6,108 nucleotides of DNA from JBAZDV01 sp041669745 (lineage in GTDB: Archaea; Thermoplasmatota; Thermoplasmata; Methanomassiliicoccales; Methanomethylophilaceae): positions 1 to 6,108 of the forward strand of contig JBAYAO010000080.1 of NCBI GenBank assembly GCA_041669745.1, given 5' to 3'. Both the position numbers and the translations under genes were made by a program. Every line of letters starts with the position of its first letter. The stretch's first letter is position 1. The notes under the pieces are model-generated. The model was given only the letters and a program-made list of their open reading frames with translations, was not told where the DNA came from and ran no database searches. Below are positions 1-4,889 of this stretch, in pieces.

Positions 1-292
<292 letters not shown>

Positions 293-296
293 ACGC

Positions 297-319
297 AGGG
301 TGGGGTTTATCCCCACCCT
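297..319 (+). repeat. perfect hairpin in the 16S 3' trailer
   Basis: A 9-bp perfect stem pairs AGGGTGGGG (297-305) with CCCCACCCT (311-319) around the loop TTTAT. It starts four nucleotides after the mature 16S end and is followed by eight A residues (321-328). Because an A-tract, not a T-tract, follows it on the rRNA strand, it does not look like an intrinsic terminator for the 16S transcript. It could act as a processing signal, a stabiliser of the precursor 3' end, or one side of a structure shared with the unseen leader. Function is inference; the inverted repeat is directly visible. Confidence 0.8.
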
Positions 320-320
320 T

Positions 321-328
321 AAAAAAAA
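321..328 (-). terminator. oligo-T tract on the - strand, likely corA terminator
   Basis: Eight A residues on the + strand read as eight T residues in the corA transcript, about 157 nt beyond its stop codon. This would end corA mRNA just before it runs antisense into mature 16S sequence. Together with the + strand T-run at 464-471 it makes a convergent terminator zone of about 150 bp. Inferred from pattern only. Confidence 0.4.
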
Positions 329-346
329 CAAGCGTAACTATAATTG

Positions 347-395
347 CAAGGAAGTCTCGAATGAGTACTTCCCGCAGTTCCTTGGCAGCTTGCCA
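347..395 (+). repeat. overlapping inverted repeats in the 16S trailer
   Basis: Three short stems can be drawn in the trailer RNA. CAAGGAA (347-353) pairs with TTCCTTG (378-384). GGAAGT (350-355) pairs with ACTTCC (367-372). TGGCA (383-387) pairs with TGCCA (391-395) around a three-base loop. The first two share bases 350-353 and so exclude each other; the first and third also share 383-384. This could be part of precursor folding or chance in a short region. No protein, tRNA or box C/D motif was recognised here. Confidence 0.4.
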
Positions 396-463
396 TGCAC
401 TAAAGATAGCATCGAACGTCATACATCATCATTCTTACCGTTGTTTACTCGGAACGAAGTGGA

Positions 464-471
464 TTTTTTTT
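464..471 (+). terminator. oligo-T tract, likely 16S transcript terminator
   Basis: Eight consecutive T residues on the rRNA strand lie about 170 nt past the mature 16S end, and a second run of seven T follows at 494-500. Archaeal RNA polymerase commonly terminates at oligo-T runs without needing a hairpin. These runs are the first good + strand candidates after the rRNA and lie just before, and at, the 3' end of the opposing corA gene. Assignment is by sequence pattern only. Confidence 0.55.
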
Positions 472-484
472 AGAAATTGTCGAA

Positions 485-1417
485 TCATAACAGTTTTTTT
501 CGTCTCAGTATGAACATGCCGATGACGCATACGGCGATCGAAAAGATCATAATATAGATGAATGCGAATTCATCGTACATCAGGGGCAGGATCACGTTCA
601 TTCCGTATATGCCGGAGATGATCATCGGTATGGACAGTATGACGGTGATCGACGTGAGCCACTTCATGACGGAGTTGAGCTTTTTGTTCATCACTGCGAT
701 GAGCAGCTCTCTAGTGCTGTCGATGACCTCACGGTAGACCGTGGCCATTTCAATGGCCTGTTCGTTCTCGATCATAACATCGTACAATAGGTCGAGGTTG
801 GCCTTGTCGTTGCTCTTCTCTATGTATCTGTCCATCTTGTCCAGTACCACATTGCAGGCTCTGAGGGATGTTATGAAGTAGACGGAGCTCAGTTCCAGCT
901 GATGCAGCTCTGTTATGTCCGTGTCCTCCATCGAACCATTGATCCTGGCCTCGATCTTCTTGCATCGAGCGTTTATCTTCCTGAGGAATTGCTGATATTC
1001 CAACGAGATGCCGTAGAGGATCTTCAGAATGAAATCGACCCTGTCATCCAACGTAACGTTCGGTACAGAACGGTCTGATAATTTTTCGACTATGGACGAT
1101 TCCATCTGACAGACGGTCACCATGGCTCTGTCTGAGTTTATTATTGCCAAAGGTATCGTGTCATATGTCGATATCCCGTCTTTGACGTTTTCGTAGGGGA
1201 TATCTACCAGAAGGAGCGTGCCATTCTCCAGGATCTCGAATCTCGAACCCTCTTCTCTGTCGAGTGAGGCGCTGACATCCGTCACATCCACATTGAATGT
1301 CCTGGCGACCAGTGAGATCTCATCAGCTGTAGGTTTGGTAAGTCTTACCCAGACGTTATCGGAGATATCATCCACAGGTACGATCCTACCGTTGATGGTT
1401 TTGAAGGACCTCATCAT
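485..1417 (-). CDS. corA: CorA-family magnesium/divalent metal ion transport protein
   Basis: This is a 310-residue membrane protein of the CorA family, which forms homopentameric channels importing Mg2+ or Co2+. It has a long cytoplasmic N-terminal part (about residues 1-250) with a charged helical stretch at about 135-250, then two membrane segments at the extreme C-terminus (about 254-277 and 284-304). The signature YGMN is at 281-284, at the end of the first segment. The tail RRKKLL is basic, as usual for the family. The reading frame stays open upstream to an ATG at 1504, but that start would lie inside tRNA-Gln. The ATG at 1417 is preferred because a TATA element at 1440-1449 would start transcription about 2-3 nt before it, giving an essentially leaderless mRNA. 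The adjacent ATG at 1414 is a one-codon-shorter alternative. Metal specificity cannot be read from sequence. The stop is TGA. Confidence 0.93.
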   Translation of the reverse strand: MMRSFKTINGRIVPVDDISDNVWVRLTKPTADEISLVARTFNVDVTDVSASLDREEGSRFEILENGTLLLVDIPYENVKDGISTYDTIPLAIINSDRAMVTVCQMESSIVEKLSDRSVPNVTLDDRVDFILKILYGISLEYQQFLRKINARCKKIEARINGSMEDTDITELHQLELSSVYFITSLRACNVVLDKMDRYIEKSNDKANLDLLYDVMIENEQAIEMATVYREVIDSTRELLIAVMNKKLNSVMKWLTSITVILSIPMIISGIYGMNVILPLMYDEFAFIYIMIFSIAVCVIGMFILRRKKLL

Positions 1418-1439
1418 CGCCGTATCAACGTATTTGTGG

Positions 1440-1449
1440 TATTTATTAA
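1440..1449 (-). promoter_or_regulatory. TATA element for corA
   Basis: TTAATAAATA on the - strand is centred about 27 nt upstream of the ATG at 1417. Archaeal transcription usually starts about 25 nt downstream of the box centre, which places the start at about 1419-1420. This leaves virtually no 5' leader and no Shine-Dalgarno sequence. The element lies between the tRNA-Gln 3' end and corA, so corA need not depend on tRNA read-through. Confidence 0.65.
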
Positions 1450-1465
1450 CAGAGGAGAAGAGGAG

Positions 1466-1538
1466 TAGTCCCGTCCGGATTCGAACCGGAGTCGCTGGCT
1501 CCAAAGGCCGGCATGATTGACCTCTACACTACGGGACT
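1466..1538 (-). tRNA. trnQ: tRNA-Gln, anticodon UUG
   Basis: The - strand folds as a 73-nt tRNA. The acceptor stem AGTCCCG/CGGGACT is seven perfect pairs. The D arm contains GAGGTCAA. The anticodon loop is CTTTGGA with anticodon TTG (UUG, glutamine). The T arm is TCCGG-TTCGAAT-CCGGA. The discriminator base is A at 1466. CCA is not encoded (CTC follows), so it must be added by CCA transferase. No intron is seen. The anticodon stem CCGGC/GCCAG carries one C.A mismatch at about positions 28-42 of standard numbering, partly compensated by a possible extra G-C pair just outside it. The D stem is weak, with non-Watson-Crick apposition at both ends. In archaea, tRNA-Gln is typically charged by misacylation with Glu followed by GatDE amidation. 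That is general knowledge and not shown here. Confidence 0.95.
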
Positions 1539-1561
1539 GTCATCCGTGGAATCGAATTCAG

Positions 1562-1569
1562 TTATTTAA
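1562..1569 (-). promoter_or_regulatory. TATA element for tRNA-Gln
   Basis: TTAAATAA on the - strand is centred about 27 nt upstream of the tRNA 5' end at 1538. Transcription would start within a few nucleotides of the mature 5' end, so little leader would be left for RNase P to remove. It also indicates that the tRNA is transcribed independently of the upstream aIF2-beta/mtaB operon. Confidence 0.65.
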
Positions 1570-1674
1570 CATTCTGGGATGCGATTCGTGTCATGCACTT
1601 CGCTCAGGTACGAAAATATCATATGTACAGACACAGCGGCACGGATCCCATCTCGTTCGGCATATAACGTACAT

Positions 1675-2928
1675 TCATATTTTCTCACGGGATCTCAACG
1701 TTTTTCCCAGCAGATGGGTGGATGCGCATCCCGTGATCTCCACGTCTATGAAGGTACCGAGGGGGATGCTCTCCTCTATGCCCACAGGACGATAGTACTC
1801 CGTCCTGGCGATAACAGTTCCGGGTTTTCCGAGTTCTGTGACAAGCGCCCGGAACGTCTTTCCTATCAATCTTTCATTTCTGGCGTACTCGGTTTCCGTC
1901 TTTATTCTCGTGAGTTCTGTGGAGCGCTCCTTGCTGATGCGTCCGTGAACCTCATCCTTCATCGCTGCTGCGTCTGTCCCGGGACGTGCGGAGAAGCGTG
2001 TTATGTTCACAGTATCGGCGTTCAATGTCCTTATGAGGCCGATACTTTTCAGGTGGTCCCTATCTGATTCGCCGGGAAATCCGGTGATCATGTCAGTTGC
2101 GATACTCATGTCAGGGTAGATTTCTCTGGCACGATTCACGATGCCCATGAAGCGATCGACCGTGTAGTGCCTTCGCATATTGTCGAGAACGGAGTTGCTG
2201 CCGCTTTGCACGGGTATGTGTAGGAATTTGTAGACCCTGTGATCATCCATGGCGTTCAATAGATCGTCGAGTATCGGATCCAAGTAGTTGGGGTTCATCA
2301 TCCCTATCCTTATGCGGTAATCTCCGGCGAACTCAAGCATCTTCCTCAGGAGCACCGCAAGATCCGTACCTGTGTCACGGCCGTAACAGGCGGTATCCTG
2401 TGCCGTCAGAAGGACCTCTTTTGCGCCGGAATCGATCATCTTCTTGAACCGTGATAAAAGTTCATCCTCCGGATAGCTTCTGAGTTTACCCCTGGCGAAG
2501 CGTGTTATACAGTACGAACAACTGCCGAGACATCCCTGGGCGATTGGCAGTATGGCCGATATACCTTCCTCGACGGGAACAATCGGGTCGGAACATCCGT
2601 ATGTGCTTTCCATCTTTCCCATGAAAAGATCGTATTCGTCGGGAGGTATGATCAGGGATTCGGGCAGACGCACCGTTATCCTGTTCCTCTGGACCTTGGC
2701 CATGCAGCCAGTCACGACAACGTCCTTCCCGGCCCTTTTGAGTTCGCCCATCCGACGGATCATCTTCTTCTCTGTGGTATCGACCACAGTGCATGTGTTC
2801 AGAATCACGATGTCCGCGTCATCGATGGAGTCCACCTCCAAATGGCCCATGGAATTCATCCTCTGCGAAAGCTGCCTGCCCTCACCGAAATTCATCGTGC
2901 ATCCGTAGGATTCCACGAAGTATCTCAT
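1675..2928 (-). CDS. MiaB-like tRNA methylthiotransferase, archaeal/eukaryal MtaB (CDKAL1) type
   Basis: A 417-residue radical-SAM enzyme. By family it converts N6-threonylcarbamoyladenosine (t6A37) to its 2-methylthio form in tRNAs decoding ANN codons. The N-terminal UPF0004 domain (about 1-110) has the three conserved cysteines C10 (YGC), C46 (NTC) and C75 (GCM), which bind an auxiliary 4Fe-4S cluster. The radical-SAM domain (about 125-340) carries CLGSCSYC with C133, C137 and C140 (CxxxCxxC). Other family motifs are LTAQDTACYG (174-183), HIPVQSGS (237-244) and TDMITGFPGE (278-287). A C-terminal TRAM-like domain (about 350-412) should bind the tRNA. Length is normal for the family. The start at 2928 follows a GAGGT six nucleotides downstream of the aIF2-beta stop, so the two genes are cotranscribed and probably translationally coupled. 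The choice of t6A rather than i6A as substrate is inferred from archaeal family membership. The stop is TGA. Confidence 0.93.
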   Translation of the reverse strand: MRYFVESYGCTMNFGEGRQLSQRMNSMGHLEVDSIDDADIVILNTCTVVDTTEKKMIRRMGELKRAGKDVVVTGCMAKVQRNRITVRLPESLIIPPDEYDLFMGKMESTYGCSDPIVPVEEGISAILPIAQGCLGSCSYCITRFARGKLRSYPEDELLSRFKKMIDSGAKEVLLTAQDTACYGRDTGTDLAVLLRKMLEFAGDYRIRIGMMNPNYLDPILDDLLNAMDDHRVYKFLHIPVQSGSNSVLDNMRRHYTVDRFMGIVNRAREIYPDMSIATDMITGFPGESDRDHLKSIGLIRTLNADTVNITRFSARPGTDAAAMKDEVHGRISKERSTELTRIKTETEYARNERLIGKTFRALVTELGKPGTVIARTEYYRPVGIEESIPLGTFIDVEITGCASTHLLGKTLRSREKI

Positions 2929-2931
2929 ACT

Positions 2932-2936
2932 ACCTC
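2932..2936 (-). promoter_or_regulatory. Shine-Dalgarno of the methylthiotransferase gene, overlapping the upstream stop
   Basis: GAGGT on the - strand matches the ACCTC of the anti-SD visible at the 16S 3' end. It lies three nucleotides before the ATG at 2928, a short spacing. Its first two bases overlap the TGA stop of aIF2-beta (2937-2935), so a ribosome finishing the first gene sits on the initiation site of the second. Confidence 0.7.
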
Positions 2937-3570
2937 AGTGCGTAGTGTTTTCCTGTGTGATGGAGGCGAATGCCGTCTTAGCCGAGATCTTGACTATCTT
3001 GGCGTGAACGGTAGATCCCTTCACCGTACCTGGCACTATGACAAGATATTCTGCGAACTTACCTACGCCGTCTCCTTTTTTGCCGACATCGCTTATCAAA
3101 ACTTCCACGATATCACCCTCTTTCAGGGATTTGGCGTTATCGTTCTTTATGCACTTCCTGACATTCACGGGTCTGTGCGCACCGCACGCCTCGCATTCTA
3201 TGATGAGCGTCCTTCCTTCCTTGTTCATCTTTGTATCGGGACGTCCGCATTCGGAACAGATGACGAAAGTATCCGTGTAGGACTGGATCTTCTCTGAGAT
3301 CTGTACGGGACTGATCTTCGCTTTTAGGACCACTCTGCGGCCTTCCAGATTTCCCGGCGTGCCCAATTCTCTCAGGAGGAACTGCAGGACGTGTTGTGGG
3401 TCTCTCCTAAGGGCGTCGGTGATGTCGATGAAATTCTTTATCACTGTGGTCTTTCCCTCCTGGAATATCTCCATATCAGGAATTACGAACCTCTCGTGGA
3501 ACTCTCCCACCTCGGGAAGATTCTCCTTTGCTCTGTCGAGCAATGCAAAATAATCGTCATCGGCCTTCAT
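2935..3570 (-). CDS. translation initiation factor aIF2 subunit beta with C-terminal TRAM domain
   Basis: A 211-residue protein. It is the beta subunit of heterotrimeric aIF2, which with alpha and the GTPase gamma delivers initiator Met-tRNA to the small ribosomal subunit. The central alpha-beta domain spans about 25-95. A zinc ribbon follows at about 104-131 with ligands C105, C108, C126 and C129 (CSEC and CEAC). Residues about 149-204 form a TRAM domain containing GDGVGKFAEYLVIVPG (166-181), an RNA-binding beta-barrel also found in MiaB-like and TrmA-like enzymes. The core factor is about 135-140 residues, and the TRAM extension explains the extra length. Such fusions are known from several euryarchaeal groups. 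The start at 3570 is supported by GAGG at 3578-3581 and a TATA element at 3605-3612. It is the first gene of an operon with the methylthiotransferase. The stop is TGA. Confidence 0.95.
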   Translation of the reverse strand: MKADDDYFALLDRAKENLPEVGEFHERFVIPDMEIFQEGKTTVIKNFIDITDALRRDPQHVLQFLLRELGTPGNLEGRRVVLKAKISPVQISEKIQSYTDTFVICSECGRPDTKMNKEGRTLIIECEACGAHRPVNVRKCIKNDNAKSLKEGDIVEVLISDVGKKGDGVGKFAEYLVIVPGTVKGSTVHAKIVKISAKTAFASITQENTTH

Positions 3571-3577
3571 GTCTGTG

Positions 3578-3581
3578 CCTC
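3578..3581 (-). promoter_or_regulatory. Shine-Dalgarno of aIF2-beta
   Basis: GAGG on the - strand lies seven nucleotides before the ATG at 3570 and is complementary to CCTC of the 16S anti-SD. With transcription predicted to start near 3583, the whole leader is about 13 nt and the SD sits almost at its 5' end. Confidence 0.6.
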
Positions 3582-3604
3582 ATTTTCTGGCTATGTTCCG
3601 ATGT

Positions 3605-3612
3605 CTTATAAA
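3605..3612 (-). promoter_or_regulatory. TATA element for the aIF2-beta/methylthiotransferase operon
   Basis: TTTATAAG on the - strand is a near-consensus archaeal TATA box, preceded by GAAACC as a plausible BRE. Its centre is about 38 nt from the ATG, predicting a transcript start near 3583 and a short leader containing the Shine-Dalgarno. A 15-bp palindromic sequence (3615-3629) overlaps the BRE side. Confidence 0.7.
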
Positions 3613-3686
3613 GGTTTCATACGGTGAAAATGGTCTCACTTTACGATCGGGTGTCCAAGTATCGTACGGTTCACGGGATGCAAGGA

Positions 3687-3694
3687 TTTTAATC
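3687..3694 (+). promoter_or_regulatory. TATA-like element for the aminotransferase gene
   Basis: TTTTAATC on the + strand is centred about 27 nt before the ATG at 3717, so transcription should begin at or next to the start codon and give a leaderless mRNA. A second AT-rich stretch, TTTAATTTT (3696-3704), is only about 17 nt from the ATG and would place the transcript start inside the gene, so the first box is preferred. No convincing Shine-Dalgarno precedes the ATG. Confidence 0.45.
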
Positions 3695-3716
3695 GTTTAA
3701 TTTTCTCCCCCGGAAC

Positions 3717-4889
3717 ATGAAACCCTGTTTTTCCCAGAGGACGTCGGACACGATGGAGTCATTCATCATGAAGTTGATCGCTGTGGCGAATAAGCCAGGG
3801 ATGATCTCCTTTGCTACCGGTCTTCCAGATAAGCGTCTCTTCGATGTCAAAGGGATAGAGAAGGCGGCTGTGGAGGTCATGGAGAGCGAAGAGGCCGGCG
3901 ACGCACTTCAGTACGGTGTGACAGAAGGTCTTCCATCCCTGCGAAAGAAGATCGCGGACAGGTGCAGGAAGACGATGAACATAGATACGGGTATCGAGAA
4001 CGTTTTCATAACGAACGGTTCTCAGGAATGTTTCGACAATCTGGGCAAGATGTTCATCGACGGTGGAGACAGGATGATAGTCGAGAACCCGTGCTATCTT
4101 GGTGCGTTGCAGTCGTATTCAGTGTATGCGCCGAAGTATATAGGCGTGGATCTAAACGCGGACGGACCGGACATCGACCAGTTCGCCGCGGCACTCAAAG
4201 AAAAACCGAAACTGTTCTACGGCATACCCAATTTCCAGAACCCTTCCGGCACATGTTACTCGGAAGAATCCAGAAGGCAGGTAGCCGAAATGCTGTCCGA
4301 TTCAGAGACCCTCATGATCGAAGATGATGCGTACGGTGAGCTGGGATACGACGGAAGGGCCGGAAGAGCGATAAGATCGATGTCGGACAACGTCGTTCTC
4401 ACCGGTTCGTATTCGAAGATAATATCCCCGGGGATGAGGATAGGATGGATGATAATCCCCGACTGGATGATAGAGCGGTCGAAGGTATCCTTGGAGGCGG
4501 GCTGTCTGCATGCGGGTTCCTTCTCGCAGAGGATCATGGACCGTTTCCTAGATGACAACGATCTAGACACCTACCTCGGACCGATCCGTGCCGAATACAA
4601 AAGGAAGAAGGACCTATTCGTGGACCTGATGGAAGACGGTCTCCCGGATACGATGTCGTGGAATGACCCGACAGGCGGTATATTCATATGGCTCCTGACG
4701 CCCGACGGCACCGATGCGATGCGGCTCTACGATGCGGCTCTGAGCAAGAAACTCGTCATCATGCCGGGACATCCGTTCCACGTTAGGAACGGAAGGAACA
4801 CGATACGTCTGAATTTCGCCACGGCCGACGATGAGGATATCAAAAGAGGGATGGAGATCCTCTCGAAAGTCTGCAGAGATATGTTCTAA
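3717..4889 (+). CDS. PLP-dependent aminotransferase, class I/II (LysN/ARO8/KAT-like)
   Basis: A 390-residue fold-type-I aminotransferase that moves an amino group between an amino acid and a 2-oxoacid through pyridoxal phosphate. Visible motifs are NGSQE (100-104, cofactor phosphate region), PNFQNPSG (171-178, N175 near the PLP ring), EDDAYGEL (202-209, D204 and Y206), GSYSKIISPGMRIGW (230-244, with K234 the Schiff-base lysine and R241), TGGIFIW (319-325), and RLNFA (364-368, with R364 expected to bind the substrate carboxylate). The FQNPSG and SYSKIISPG forms place it with the 2-aminoadipate/aromatic/kynurenine aminotransferases, not classical AspC. No MocR-type DNA-binding domain is attached. 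The N-terminus resembles that of LysN, which supports the ATG at 3717; the ATG at 3753 has an upstream GAGGA but would trim family sequence. Substrate is unknown and no pathway neighbours help. The stop TAA overlaps the ATPase gene end. Confidence 0.92.
   Translation: MKPCFSQRTSDTMESFIMKLIAVANKPGMISFATGLPDKRLFDVKGIEKAAVEVMESEEAGDALQYGVTEGLPSLRKKIADRCRKTMNIDTGIENVFITNGSQECFDNLGKMFIDGGDRMIVENPCYLGALQSYSVYAPKYIGVDLNADGPDIDQFAAALKEKPKLFYGIPNFQNPSGTCYSEESRRQVAEMLSDSETLMIEDDAYGELGYDGRAGRAIRSMSDNVVLTGSYSKIISPGMRIGWMIIPDWMIERSKVSLEAGCLHAGSFSQRIMDRFLDDNDLDTYLGPIRAEYKRKKDLFVDLMEDGLPDTMSWNDPTGGIFIWLLTPDGTDAMRLYDAALSKKLVIMPGHPFHVRNGRNTIRLNFATADDEDIKRGMEILSKVCRDMF

Noticed and set aside
297..319. Trailer hairpin as a rho-independent terminator
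   Set aside because: A-tract, not T-tract, follows on the rRNA strand; on the other strand the T-tract precedes the hairpin. The geometry is wrong in both directions.
1218..1520. 100-codon open frame on the + strand
   Set aside because: It is antisense to the corA N-terminus and runs through tRNA-Gln.
1570..1674. Possible RNA gene or regulatory element between the tRNA-Gln promoter and the methylthiotransferase stop
   Set aside because: Only 4-5 bp inverted repeats (for example GGGAT and ATCCC about 65 bp apart), no strong stem, no T-tract longer than four, and no tRNA- or snoRNA-like motif.
1579..2067. 162-codon open frame on the + strand
   Set aside because: It is largely antisense to the conserved TRAM and radical-SAM parts of the methylthiotransferase. 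Its composition is that of a reverse-frame shadow and it has no recognisable motif or promoter.
2842..3297. 151-codon open frame on the + strand
   Set aside because: It is antisense to the aIF2-beta zinc ribbon and TRAM domain, and no family is recognised.
3630..3686. Partial similarity between TACGGTGAAA and TACGGTTCAC as a paired operator
   Set aside because: Shared core of only six bases with diverging flanks; not better than chance in a 146-bp region.
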